Assembly: GCF_000499285.1 (NCBI RefSeq)
Contig: NZ_AWUN01000001.1
Coordinates: 248,001-312,000, forward strand
DNA: 64,000 nt
Direction: 5' to 3'
DNA from: Bifidobacterium sp. 7101
GTDB taxonomy: Bacteria > Actinomycetota > Actinomycetes > Actinomycetales > Bifidobacteriaceae
Position numbers and translations under genes: made by a program. A model generated the notes under the pieces. The model worked only from the letters and a program-made list of their open reading frames with translations, ran no database searches and had not been told where the DNA came from. Numbering within the stretch: the first letter of the stretch is position 1; each line of letters opens with the position of its first letter. Below, in pieces: positions 34,783 through 44,616 of this stretch.

Positions 34783-37713
34783 TTGAAGCGATTGCAAGAA
34801 CGGAACAATAAGGGATCACTGCACGTGAACCGTTCGATCATCGCCGTTCTGATAACCCTTCTGGCGACTCTGGCCATGGTTGTTCCGCTAGGGTTGAGCG
34901 CTCTGTCGGCCAGTCAGGCCAATGCCGTTGATGGACAGGACGAGACGGCGAGCAGGAAGCCTCTGCTCTATAGGATGTTGGCCTTCAACGACAAGATTGA
35001 TTCCTGGCAGGATGAGTTGCGCATGGACTTCATCCTGCGCGTGAAACACAACGAGTTCAAGCCGGATTGCGTCGACCTCGGCAAGTCAGACACCGGTGGC
35101 AAGGCGAAATGTAATTTATCTTTTATATATCAGTATGTTGGTTCTGATAACCCAGCAAATTACTATCGTATAAGGTATATAAATAGTATAACTCCAGATA
35201 ATTACCTTGAAAATAACAAAAACGGGCATACATATGATGGAGCTGTAGCATGGGCTGGGAATCATGTGGAGCGCTTTACGGTTCATAAGATAATCAATTC
35301 AGGTTTATATGACTACTTGGCCGTATCCATCGAAGGCGACATGAACATTGCGGATAAGTCTACAGATCCCGCAAAATTCGTGGCTGGCGGTCACCCTGAG
35401 CCCTTGAATGTCTTTGCCATCGTTGGTGAACAGAATGATGCCCTGTCCTGTGGTAGCTCTTCGTGGGCATGGGGTACCCCCACCTGCTCAACTTTCGATC
35501 CAGCCTCCATGAGCAACTTGCAGGATAGATATTCAAATATCACAGCGAGTTTATCGAAGGATAAACAGATGAAAGTGTATATGGGTGACTGCTTGGGTAG
35601 CGGAGGAGACGACCTGAAATGCAGTGGTCCATATTCTTGGGTTGGATGGGACTATTGGCCACAACTTTATAACATGTACCAGGCCAACTGGGGCATGGTG
35701 ACCGATTATGGTTTTCCGGCTTATAGCGATGGTACGGTTGGAAATATAAATGCCACAGCCCCGGGCACGGCTCCGGCACGGTCTTTCTTCGTGTACTGGA
35801 TGAACTTGCGTGGTCCAGGCAACAAAACCAATGGCATATGTTCTGAGACCAGTTCCTATTACTATCAGTGGGTGGCTCTTAAGGACAGCCAGTGGGTGCC
35901 TGTTAAGGAGCTGACTCCTGAGCCGGTCCTGGTGACAGGCCAGCAGCCGAGTCCCAACACTTTGACTACCACCTACGGACTGCAGGGTATGGTCAATACC
36001 AATGCCGCTTATAACGTCAATCCGACCGACCCAAAGTATGCAAATACCACCAACGTGCTTTTTGCTACTGATAAGGATGGCAATCCTATGCCTGCTCAGA
36101 AAACTGATGGCGGGATTGATTTCAAGGAAGCCAAGGAGAAGCAGGGTCTTGATGGCTATTTCAAGCTGGTGACCTGGCCTGACACCAGGAATTCTGATGG
36201 CACGGTATGTACGGCTGTCAGCCCTGAGGTGTACAGCCCCAAGAGCGCTGGTCTTGTGGGGATTGACGATAACATGTCCGCCGTGCAAAAGGATACGAAT
36301 CTCTCTGCGGGTTGGACGATTGATACTGCTTTTTATAAGTATGATGTGCCTCGTCCTGATGATCCGACAATCACCAAGATCCAGAATGATGCGGATGCCG
36401 GCTTGGATGCTTCTGGGAGCGTGTATACGTCGAAGCTTGACCCGATAATCAGTGGTGAGTGCACGCCTTCCAAGGATGAGAAGCATCCTAATACGGTTGT
36501 TCTGTATGGAGAGGATCCCACCAATCCGATTGCGGATGGGCAGGGCGCAAATGGCGATGATCTGGTGAAAAGCTCGGACACGTGGGGCTTCAGGCTGGGC
36601 GAAGCTGTTTGCGAGACCGACACTGGCAGCAAGCAGGGAGGGTCCTGGTGGATACAGGACACCAATAAGCAGTATCCGTCGCCGGACCCCGGCAACAAGT
36701 ACAACGGCTACAGGCGTTATCACGCCTGGGTGGTTGAGTCCACGTCAGGGTTCGGTCTGACCTCCTACTTCTCGAATGTTGGCACGGCTTATTTCGTCTC
36801 GGGCGAGAACGTGCCGGATGCAAGCAAGTTCTCGGTCACGGTGCCCCATACGGTCAACGGGAGCCTGCCGACGGGTTCGGTGGTCACGTTCAAGGGTCAA
36901 GTGTCTCCTGTGTACACGGCCTGGTCGTCGGGAGGGCTGGGGATGACGGATTCCAGGATGGTCGTTTCGATGAAGCAGAAGACCGCCTCGGACTGGACCG
37001 GTTTGCTGACCACTCCGGCCAACACCTTCCAGAGGGATGCGGCTGCCGGCACTGCTTCTTCCGTCGCAGATTCCACGACGGGCCTCACGCTGAGCCTGAC
37101 CAAGACAACGGCATCCGCCTGGTCCTGGACCTTGAACATCCCTGCCAATAAATTCACCGGCTACAACGGCGACGACGAAACGCAGACATACACTTTCAGG
37201 GTTGAGATGATTAACCCGGTGAACATTCATTCAGACCCGGCGTCCATAGATCGGAAGGTCGACATGACGCCCACGGCGCTTACTTTGGAGCGGTACGACG
37301 TCTTCCAGATAGCGGGCAAGGCCTACAAGTATGTGGATGGGGATACGAAGGTTCCCGAGACCAAGGGGACCGTGGTCCACATAACCTGGCCCGGCAATGG
37401 CAATAACAGCACCGATGTCGTTGTTGAGGACAATGGTTCATGGCAGTCGGTTCCGCCTGAGGGCATCAACCAGGGTGAGTTCTCTGCTCAGGTGCTCTCA
37501 GACGACGCTGAAGGCGCTGACGCGCAGGGGAGGTTCCAGGGCGGGAACCAGTCGGCCCCGGTGTCGCATGAGCTGGAGTTCCGTCCTTCCAACTCGGCTT
37601 TGCCGCTGACCGGCGGATGGCCGCTTTCCGTGCTCAGGATCCTGTCGCTGATTGCGTTGGGTCTGGTCGGCTTCGTGGCCTGCCTGAGGAACAGGCAGGA
37701 AAGCCGGCACTGA
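34783..37713 (+). CDS. LPXTG-anchored surface protein, array copy 1
   Basis: I do not recognise this family. From the TTG start (RBS GGGGG, spacing seven, conserved in all five copies) the product has 976 residues. A Sec signal peptide ends at about SASQANA (residue 48). A region to about residue 610 carries ten cysteines, in three close pairs followed by four singles (DGICSE-like, TVC, SGECTPSK and EAVC). A Cys-free, Ig-like-looking region with VDMTPTALTLERYDVF follows. The end is a sorting signal LPLTG at 940-944, a hydrophobic helix and tail RNRQESRH. Type A N-terminal half (HPEPLNVFAIVG), like copy 5. The stretch 35101-35260 is unusually AT-rich. Probably displayed on the cell wall by sortase; ligand unknown. 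Confidence 0.85.
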   Translation: MKRLQERNNKGSLHVNRSIIAVLITLLATLAMVVPLGLSALSASQANAVDGQDETASRKPLLYRMLAFNDKIDSWQDELRMDFILRVKHNEFKPDCVDLGKSDTGGKAKCNLSFIYQYVGSDNPANYYRIRYINSITPDNYLENNKNGHTYDGAVAWAGNHVERFTVHKIINSGLYDYLAVSIEGDMNIADKSTDPAKFVAGGHPEPLNVFAIVGEQNDALSCGSSSWAWGTPTCSTFDPASMSNLQDRYSNITASLSKDKQMKVYMGDCLGSGGDDLKCSGPYSWVGWDYWPQLYNMYQANWGMVTDYGFPAYSDGTVGNINATAPGTAPARSFFVYWMNLRGPGNKTNGICSETSSYYYQWVALKDSQWVPVKELTPEPVLVTGQQPSPNTLTTTYGLQGMVNTNAAYNVNPTDPKYANTTNVLFATDKDGNPMPAQKTDGGIDFKEAKEKQGLDGYFKLVTWPDTRNSDGTVCTAVSPEVYSPKSAGLVGIDDNMSAVQKDTNLSAGWTIDTAFYKYDVPRPDDPTITKIQNDADAGLDASGSVYTSKLDPIISGECTPSKDEKHPNTVVLYGEDPTNPIADGQGANGDDLVKSSDTWGFRLGEAVCETDTGSKQGGSWWIQDTNKQYPSPDPGNKYNGYRRYHAWVVESTSGFGLTSYFSNVGTAYFVSGENVPDASKFSVTVPHTVNGSLPTGSVVTFKGQVSPVYTAWSSGGLGMTDSRMVVSMKQKTASDWTGLLTTPANTFQRDAAAGTASSVADSTTGLTLSLTKTTASAWSWTLNIPANKFTGYNGDDETQTYTFRVEMINPVNIHSDPASIDRKVDMTPTALTLERYDVFQIAGKAYKYVDGDTKVPETKGTVVHITWPGNGNNSTDVVVEDNGSWQSVPPEGINQGEFSAQVLSDDAEGADAQGRFQGGNQSAPVSHELEFRPSNSALPLTGGWPLSVLRILSLIALGLVGFVACLRNRQESRH

Positions 37714-37725
37714 TTCTCGCGGCAT

Positions 37726-37785
37726 AAGTCAGGGTCCGCCCTCATCATTCCAACTATGGAGTTGAGCGCGGGCCCTGACTTTTTT
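37726..37785 (+). terminator. Terminator after surface-protein copy 1
   Basis: A 14-bp stem pairs 37726-37739 with 37768-37781 (one G-U pair) and is followed by TTTTTT. This suggests that copy 1 is transcribed alone. Confidence 0.85.
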
Positions 37786-38107
37786 AATACCCGGATTGCT
37801 GCCGTTGCGTCACTCACGCCTGTTGGGTGCCCTCCGAAGAAGACAACAAATTGCTTCTCTTCAGCTGGTTTCCCGTCAGCTGGTTGCGGTCCTGCCGGAG
37901 TCAAGACTTTGGACAGCCGCAAAACACCCTCTCTGAATCCCAGATTGTGCCTTCTATCTCTGTACGCTTTAAAGCCGTAATGAAAAAATGAAGACGCATT
38001 GTTGTGCTCTATGTGCAGTTGTCTTAATTGGGGATAAGTCAAAAGCGGAGTTGATCTGTTCTATCTGTCCTGGAGCATGATTTCATTGTGGTTTGGGGGG
38101 TATTGTA
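37786..38107 (+). promoter_or_regulatory. Intergenic repeat and leader before copy 2
   Basis: No gene is seen here. The segment is related to those before copies 3 and 4: GACAGCCGCAAAACACCCT (37913-37931) and CTGAATCCCAGAT recur near 41210-41235 and 44412-44447. GCATTGTTGTGCTCTATG (37996-38013) recurs before copy 3. It ends with the leader TTGATCTGTTCTA, G6 and the TTG start. Confidence 0.6.
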
Positions 38108-41011
38108 TTGAGGCGTTTGCGGGAATGGGGCAATAGGAGATCACTGCATGTAAGCCGTTCGATCATCATCGTTCTGGTAACCCTTCTGGCGACGTTGGCC
38201 ATGGTTGTTCCGCTTGGGCTGAGCGCGCTTTCGGCCAGTCAGGCCAATGCTGTTGATGGACAGGATGAGACGGCCAGCAGGAAGCCTCTGCTTTATCGGA
38301 TGTTGGGCTACAACAATAAGATTGATGCCTATCAGGATGAGCTGCGCATGGACTTCATCCTGCGCGTGAAACACAACGAGTTCGACCCTTCCTGCGCCGA
38401 TGGTACCAAGGGTGCCGACACCAAGGGCAGTTGTAATCTGGCTTTCGTCTATCAGTACAGGGGTTCAGAAAACCCAACATATTATCGCAGAATAAAGTAT
38501 CTGAACACCATAGCTTCGGCGTCATCCTCGGATAAGCCCTGGTCCGGAGCCTCCAAGTGGGCGCAGAACAGGGATGAGTACTTCACCGTACATACGATAA
38601 TCAATTCCGGTCTATATGATTATCTGACCGTTTCCATAGAGGGTGATCTGGCACTTAAGAATACTGCTGATGCGTCATATTATCAACCTGGTGGAGCCAA
38701 CGAGCCGGTGAATATCTACGCAGTTGTCGGACAGCAGAAAGGGGCACTATCCTGCCTTGCTCCTGGTACTCCATGGAATTGGGTCGCCGGAATCGATGAC
38801 TGTGGCATTTTTAACCCTGATACCATGATTAATGCGCCGGACAGGGTATCCAATATTACTTCAACCTTAACGGCAAATGGCAAGAACTTCACCCTGTATA
38901 TGCAGACATGCCAAGGGAAAGGCGCTGATCTTCAGTGCAGCGGCCCGTATTCTTGGGTAGGCTGGGATGGCAATCCGTTACTCTATGGAGGTAGTCAGTC
39001 CAACTGGGGCATGGTAACCGACTATGGTTTTCCTGATTACAATAGCCTTACTCTTGGGAAAATGCCGGGCTCTGATGCGGGCGTAGCTCCGCCCCGCTCT
39101 TTCTTTGCGTACTGGCTGAATGTGCGTGGCAGCACTATCTATAATCCTGATGGCATATGTTCTGAGACCAATTCGTATTATTACCAGTGGGTGGCTTTGA
39201 AGGACAGCGAGTGGGTGCCTGTTGATGAGTTGACACCTGAGCCGGTCCTGGTGACGGGCCAGCAGCCGTCTCCCAATTCGTTGACTACCACGGTAGGCGC
39301 GGAAGTCCAAGTCAGTAAGTATTCGGCTTTCAACTTGCCCAAACAACCGACAAATCCCAATGAGATGTTTGCCACTGACAAGAACGGCAATCCTATGCCT
39401 GCTCAGAATGCTGATGGCTCTATCAATTTCAAGGAGGCTAAGGCCAAGCAGGATCTTGATGGCTATTTCAAGATGGTCACCTGGCCAGTCACCACCAATC
39501 GGGATGGCAGCGCTTGTACCGTCAGCCCTGAAGTGTACAACCCTGATCAAAAAGGTCTCGTCGGGATACGTGACAACATGAACAGTTCGGATGTAGAACG
39601 GAATATTGCTGCGGGCTGGACGATCAATAGTGCCTTCTATCAGTATGATGTGCCTCGTCCTGATGATCCGACGATCACCAACATCCAGAATGATGCAGAT
39701 GGAAGTTTGAATGCTTCGGGCAGTGTGTATACGTCGAAGCTTGATCCAGTAATCAGCGGTGAGTGCACGCCCTCCAAGGATGCTGCGCATCCAAACAAGG
39801 TTGTTCTCTACGGGGAGGATCCCGCCAATCCCATCAGTGACGCGCAGAGCCAGAACGGCGGAGACTTGGTGAAGACCGCGGACACGTGGGGGTTCAGGCT
39901 TGGTGAAGTTGAGTGCAAGGTCGATCCCAAGAGCAAGCAGGGAGGGTCCTGGCAAATACAGGACACCAATAAACAATACCCGTCGCCGGATCCTGGCAAC
40001 AAGTACGACGGGTACCGACGGTATCATGCCTGGGTGATTGAGTCTATCTCCGGGTTCGGCCTGACCTCCTTCTTTTCGAATGTCGGGACGGCTTATTTCG
40101 TTTCGGGCGAGAACGTCCCGGATGTAAGCAAGTTCTCGGTCACTGTGCCTCATACGGTCAACGGGAGCCTGCCCTCGGGTTCGGTCGTCGTATTCAAGGG
40201 TCAAGTGTCGCCTGTGTATACGGCCTGGTCCTCGGGAGGGCTGGGGATGACGGATTCCAGGATGGTCGTTTCGATGAAGCAGAAGACCGCCTCGGACTGG
40301 ACGCCCCTGCTGACCACTCCGGCCAACACCTTCCAGAGGGATGCGGCTGTCGGCACTGTTTCTTCCGTCACGGATTCCGCGACGGGCCTTACACTGGGTC
40401 TGAACAAGACAACGGCATCCGCCTGGTCCTGGACCTTGAACATCCCTGCCGGCAGGTTCAGCGGGTACAACGGTGGAGATGACACACAAATGTATGATTT
40501 CCAGGTCGAGCTGGTCAACCCCATGAACACTCCCTCGGGCCCTGCATCCATCGAGCGGAAGGTCGATATGACACCAACTACACTGACCTTGGAGCGGTAC
40601 GACGTCTTCCAGGTGGCAGGCAGGGCGTACAAGTATGTAAATGGGAATGCGAAGGTTCCTGAGACCAAGGGGACCGTGGTGCATGTGACTTGGCCTGACA
40701 ATAGTCGCACGGATGTCACTGTTGGGGACCAGGGCTTGTGGCAGGCGACTCCGCCTGAGGGCGTCAACCAGGGTGAGTTCACAGCTCAGGTGAATTCCGA
40801 TGACGCCGAAGGCGCTGACGCGCAGGGCAGGTTCCAGGGCGGGAACCAGTCGGCTTCGGTGCCGCATGAGTTGGAGTTCCGTCCTTCCAACTCGGCTTTG
40901 CCTTTGACTGGCGGATGGCCGCTTTCGGTGCTCAAAATTCTGCTGCTGATGGCATTGGGCCTGGTTGGCTTCGTGGCCTGCCTGAGGAACAGGCAGGAAA
41001 GTCGGCACTGA
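38108..41011 (+). CDS. LPXTG-anchored surface protein, array copy 2
   Basis: This is a 967-residue paralogue of copy 1, starting at TTG after GGGGGG. The signal peptide ends at SASQANA. All ten cysteines are kept. The N-terminal half is type B: FDPSCADGTKGADTKGSC, KYLNTIASASSSDKPWSG and INAPDRVSNITS, shared with copies 3 and 4. The C-terminal region, the LPLTG motif and the tail RNRQESRH match copy 1 closely. Function unknown; cell-wall anchoring by a sortase is inferred from the sorting signal. Confidence 0.85.
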   Translation: MRRLREWGNRRSLHVSRSIIIVLVTLLATLAMVVPLGLSALSASQANAVDGQDETASRKPLLYRMLGYNNKIDAYQDELRMDFILRVKHNEFDPSCADGTKGADTKGSCNLAFVYQYRGSENPTYYRRIKYLNTIASASSSDKPWSGASKWAQNRDEYFTVHTIINSGLYDYLTVSIEGDLALKNTADASYYQPGGANEPVNIYAVVGQQKGALSCLAPGTPWNWVAGIDDCGIFNPDTMINAPDRVSNITSTLTANGKNFTLYMQTCQGKGADLQCSGPYSWVGWDGNPLLYGGSQSNWGMVTDYGFPDYNSLTLGKMPGSDAGVAPPRSFFAYWLNVRGSTIYNPDGICSETNSYYYQWVALKDSEWVPVDELTPEPVLVTGQQPSPNSLTTTVGAEVQVSKYSAFNLPKQPTNPNEMFATDKNGNPMPAQNADGSINFKEAKAKQDLDGYFKMVTWPVTTNRDGSACTVSPEVYNPDQKGLVGIRDNMNSSDVERNIAAGWTINSAFYQYDVPRPDDPTITNIQNDADGSLNASGSVYTSKLDPVISGECTPSKDAAHPNKVVLYGEDPANPISDAQSQNGGDLVKTADTWGFRLGEVECKVDPKSKQGGSWQIQDTNKQYPSPDPGNKYDGYRRYHAWVIESISGFGLTSFFSNVGTAYFVSGENVPDVSKFSVTVPHTVNGSLPSGSVVVFKGQVSPVYTAWSSGGLGMTDSRMVVSMKQKTASDWTPLLTTPANTFQRDAAVGTVSSVTDSATGLTLGLNKTTASAWSWTLNIPAGRFSGYNGGDDTQMYDFQVELVNPMNTPSGPASIERKVDMTPTTLTLERYDVFQVAGRAYKYVNGNAKVPETKGTVVHVTWPDNSRTDVTVGDQGLWQATPPEGVNQGEFTAQVNSDDAEGADAQGRFQGGNQSASVPHELEFRPSNSALPLTGGWPLSVLKILLLMALGLVGFVACLRNRQESRH

Positions 41012-41028
41012 TTCTCGCGGCATAAGAC

Positions 41029-41083
41029 AGAGCCCGTCCTCATCCTTCCAATTCCATGGAGATGAGCACGGGCCCTATTTTTT
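41029..41083 (+). terminator. Terminator after surface-protein copy 2
   Basis: A long hairpin pairs AGAGCCCGT (41029-41037) with ACGGGCCCT, extended inward by CTCATCC/GATGAG pairing, and is followed by ATTTTTT ending near 41083. Confidence 0.75.
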
Positions 41084-41384
41084 AAAATTCCTGTGCTGTC
41101 GTTGCCGAAGCAGTATTCGCCCCAATCCAGAGTGGTCGGAAGAAGGCAAGATCTACTTCTCATCAGCTGGTTGCTGGACCTGCCAGGGTCAAGAACTTGA
41201 ACGGCTGCAAAACACCCGACTTGAATCCCAGATATTGCGCTTAATTTCTGTAGCCTTGAAAAGGCAAAGAAAAATATAGATGCATTGTTGTGCTCTATGC
41301 GCAGTTGCCTTAATTGGGGGTAAGTCAAAAGCAGAGTTGATCTGTTCTAGAGCATGATTTCATTGTAATTTGGGGGGTTTTGTA
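41084..41384 (+). promoter_or_regulatory. Intergenic repeat and leader before copy 3
   Basis: No gene is seen. The segment parallels that before copy 2, including the GCATTGTTGTGCTCTATG block (41282-41299) and the leader AAGCAGAGTTGATCTGTTCT. TCGGAAGAAGGCAA at 41136-41149 nearly matches CCGGAAGAAGGCAA (51195-51208) beside the intact tRNA-Thr gene, a hint that tRNA flank sequence travelled with the duplicated units. Confidence 0.55.
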
Positions 41385-44288
41385 TTGAAGCGTTTGCAAG
41401 AACGGGGCGCTAAGGGTTCACAAGGTGTGAGCCGTCCGATAATCGCCGTTCTGGTAACCCTTCTGGCGATGTTGGCCATGGTTGTTCCACTTGGGCTGAG
41501 CGCGCTTTCGGCCAGTCAGGCCAATGCGATCGATGGGCAGGACGAGACGGCCAGCAGGAAACCTCTGCTTTATCGGATGTTGGGCTACAACAACAAGCTT
41601 GATTCCTATCAGGATGAGCTGCGCATGGACTTCATCCTGCGCGTGAAACACAACGAGTTCGACCCCTCTTGTGCCGATGCTACCAAGGGTGCCGACACCA
41701 AGGGCAGTTGTAATCTGGCCTTTGTCTATCAGTACAAGGGGTCAGATGATACTTCCTTTTATCGCAGAATAAAGTATCTGAACACCATAGCTTCGGCATC
41801 ATCCTCGGATCAGCCCTGGTCCGGAGCCTACAAGTGGGCACAAAATCAAGATGAGTATTTCACCGTGCATACGATAATCAATTCCGGTCTATATGATTAT
41901 CTGACCGTTTCCATCGAGGGTGACCTGGCGCTTAAGAACACTGCTGATGCGTCATATTATCAGCCTGGTGGGGCCAGCGAGCCGGTGAACATCTACGCAG
42001 TTGTTGGCAAACAGGACGACGCACTATCTTGTCTTCGTCCAGGCAATTCATGGAGTTGGAGCTCTGGAATCGATAATTGTCGCAATTTTAACCCTGACAC
42101 CATGATTAATGCGCCGGACAGGGTATCCAACATTACCTCAGCCTTAACGGCAGATGGCAAGGATTTCACCCTGTATATGCAGACATGCCTGGGCAAGGGC
42201 GCTGATCTTCAGTGCAGCGGCCCGTATTCTTGGGTAGGCTGGGATGGCAACCCAGATCTTTATGGAGGCAGCCAGGCCAACTGGGGCATGGTAACCGACT
42301 ATGGTTTTCCTGACTATAAGAGCACTACTACTGGGGCAATCGCCGGCACTGCTCCGGGCACAGCCCCGGCACGATCCTTCTTCGTGTACTGGCTGAATGT
42401 GCGCGGTAGCACTAGCGATAATCCTGATGGCATCTGTTCCGAGACCAATTCCTATTATTACCAGTGGGTGGCTCTGAAGGATAGTGAATGGGTGCCTGTT
42501 GATGAGTTGACCCCTGAGCCGGTCCTGGTGACGGGCCAGCAGCCGTCTCCCAATTCGGTCACCACCACGGTTAGCAAGGCAGCCCAAGTCAGTAAGTATT
42601 CAGCTTTCAACTTGCCTCAACAAGCGGATAATCCTAATGAGATGTTTGCCACTGACAAGAACGGCCAGCCTATGCCTGCTCAGAAGGCTGACGGCGGGAT
42701 TGATTTCAAGGAGGCCAAGGCCAAGCAGGATCTTGATGGCTATTTCAAGATGGTCACCTGGCCAGTCACCACCAATCGGGACGGTAGCGCTTGTACCGTC
42801 AGTCCTGAGGTATACAACCCTGAACGGAAAGGTCTCGTCGGGATACGTGACGGCATGGACAGCTCGGATATAGAACGAAATATTGCTGCGGGCTGGACGA
42901 TCAATAGTGCCTTCTATCAGTATGATGTGCCTCGTCCTGATGATCCGACGATCACGAAGATTGAGAACGATGCCGACAGCGCTCTCGATGCTTCGGGGAG
43001 CGTGTATACGTCGACGCTTGATCCGGTGGTCAGTGGTGAGTGCACACCCTCCAAGGATGCCGCGCGTCCCAACAAGGTTGTTCTCTATGGCGAGGATCCT
43101 GCCAATCCAATTGCGGGTGGGCAGCGTTCGAATGGTGAGGACCTGGTGAAAGCCGCGGACACGTGGGGGTTCAGGCTGGGCGAGACTGTCTGCAAGGTTG
43201 ATCCCAAGAGCAAGCAGGGAGGGTCCTGGCAGATACAGGACACCAACAAGCAGTATCCTTCACCGGACCCAGGCAACAAGTACAGCAGCTACAGGCGGTA
43301 CCATGCCTGGGTGATCGAGTCTATCTCCGGGTTCGGTTTGACTTCCTTCTTCTCGAACGTCGGGACGGCCTATTTCGTCTCCGAGGAGAACGCACCGGAT
43401 GCGACCAAACTCGCGGTCACTGTGCCTCATACCGTCAACGGGAGCCTGCCGGCGGATTCAGTTGTTGTGTTCAATGGTGAGGCGTCTCCTGTGTATACGG
43501 CCTGGTCCTCGGGAGGGCTGGGGATGACGGATTCCAGGATGGTCGTTTCGATGAAACAGAAGACCGCCTTGGACTGGACACCCCTGCTGACCACTCCGGC
43601 CAACACCTTCCAGAGGGATGCGGCGGCTGGCACTACGTCTTCCGTGGAAGATTCTGCAACAGGCCTCACGCTGGGCCTGAACAAGACAACAGCATCCACC
43701 TGGTCTTGGACGCTGAACATACCCGCTGACAGGTTCAGCGGCTACGACGGCAGCGACGAGAAGCAAATGTATGATTTCCGCGTTGAGATGGTCAATCCGA
43801 CGAGCAGCCGTTCAGAGCCGGCGTCCATTGAGCGGAAGGTCGACATGACGCCGACTACGCTGGTCTTGGAGCGGTATGACGTCTTCCAGGTGGCTGGGAA
43901 GGCCTACAAGTATGTGGACGGGGATAGGAAGGTTCCCGAGACCAAGGGCACCGTGGTGCGTGTGACCTGGCCCGGCGGCAGCGGCACGGATGCGGTTGTG
44001 GGGGACCAGGGTTCATGGCAGGCGGTTCCTCCTGAGGGGATCAATCAGGGTGAGTTCTCTGCCCAGGTGCATTCCGATGATGCCGAGAGCCCTGATGCCC
44101 AGGGCAGATTCCAGGGCGGGAACCAGTCGGCTTCGGTGTCTCACGCGCTGGAGTTCCGTCCTTCCAACTCGGCTTTGCCTCTTACCGGCGGTTGGCCGCT
44201 TTCGGTGCTCAAGATCATGCTGCTGATGGCATTGGGCCTGGCCGGTTTCGTGGCCTGCCTGAGGAACAGGCAGGAAAGCCGCCACTGA
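41385..44288 (+). CDS. LPXTG-anchored surface protein, array copy 3
   Basis: This is a 967-residue paralogue, TTG start after GGGGGG. It is the closest relative of copy 2 over the signal peptide and type B N-terminal half (KYLNTIASASSSDQPWSG). It has its own stretches, such as KDDALSCLRPGNSWSWSSG in altered form. From about residue 320 (GTAPGTAPARSFFVYW) to 410 (SKAAQVSKYSAFN) it matches copy 5 rather than copy 2, a sign of exchange. Ten cysteines are conserved. The sorting signal is LPLTGGWPLSVLK with tail RNRQESRH. Confidence 0.85.
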   Translation: MKRLQERGAKGSQGVSRPIIAVLVTLLAMLAMVVPLGLSALSASQANAIDGQDETASRKPLLYRMLGYNNKLDSYQDELRMDFILRVKHNEFDPSCADATKGADTKGSCNLAFVYQYKGSDDTSFYRRIKYLNTIASASSSDQPWSGAYKWAQNQDEYFTVHTIINSGLYDYLTVSIEGDLALKNTADASYYQPGGASEPVNIYAVVGKQDDALSCLRPGNSWSWSSGIDNCRNFNPDTMINAPDRVSNITSALTADGKDFTLYMQTCLGKGADLQCSGPYSWVGWDGNPDLYGGSQANWGMVTDYGFPDYKSTTTGAIAGTAPGTAPARSFFVYWLNVRGSTSDNPDGICSETNSYYYQWVALKDSEWVPVDELTPEPVLVTGQQPSPNSVTTTVSKAAQVSKYSAFNLPQQADNPNEMFATDKNGQPMPAQKADGGIDFKEAKAKQDLDGYFKMVTWPVTTNRDGSACTVSPEVYNPERKGLVGIRDGMDSSDIERNIAAGWTINSAFYQYDVPRPDDPTITKIENDADSALDASGSVYTSTLDPVVSGECTPSKDAARPNKVVLYGEDPANPIAGGQRSNGEDLVKAADTWGFRLGETVCKVDPKSKQGGSWQIQDTNKQYPSPDPGNKYSSYRRYHAWVIESISGFGLTSFFSNVGTAYFVSEENAPDATKLAVTVPHTVNGSLPADSVVVFNGEASPVYTAWSSGGLGMTDSRMVVSMKQKTALDWTPLLTTPANTFQRDAAAGTTSSVEDSATGLTLGLNKTTASTWSWTLNIPADRFSGYDGSDEKQMYDFRVEMVNPTSSRSEPASIERKVDMTPTTLVLERYDVFQVAGKAYKYVDGDRKVPETKGTVVRVTWPGGSGTDAVVGDQGSWQAVPPEGINQGEFSAQVHSDDAESPDAQGRFQGGNQSASVSHALEFRPSNSALPLTGGWPLSVLKIMLLMALGLAGFVACLRNRQESRH

Positions 44289-44616
44289 TTACGGCAGCAT
44301 AAGATAGGACCCGTCCCCGCCTCATGTAGTTGAAAGGATGGGTGGGGAAGGGGTTCTGACGTTGTCCAACCGACCACCATCCCTAATGCAGACTGTGATT
44401 AGTCAAGATCATGGACAGCCGCGAAACACCCTATCTGAATCCCAGATCACGCTTTCAGTCTCGGTACTCTTAAAGCATGTAAAGGGAAAAGAAGATGCCA
44501 TAAATGAAGATGCAGCACTTGTGCTCTAGGGTTTCGTGGCCTGCACCGGGGACCAATCAAGCGTGCAGTCCATCTGATCCCGGAGATGGTTGCATCGTGG
44601 TGTGGGGGGTAGCGTG
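44289..44616 (+). promoter_or_regulatory. Intergenic segment and leader before copy 4
   Basis: No gene is seen. A GC-rich imperfect hairpin near 44310-44360 may be the terminator of copy 3, though weaker than the others. The GACAGCCGCGAAACACCCT and CTGAATCCCAGAT blocks are present near 44412. At 44529-44543 the 15 bases GGTTTCGTGGCCTGC repeat part of the C-terminal coding end of the genes, perhaps a recombination scar. The leader before the G6/TTG start is more diverged than in the other copies. Confidence 0.5.

Noticed and set aside
38978-41023. Minus-strand open frame of 681 codons inside copy 2, with parallels in other copies
   Set aside because: It recurs only because the plus-strand genes are paralogous. 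It has an Arg/Ile-rich composition, no recognisable start signal and no domain.
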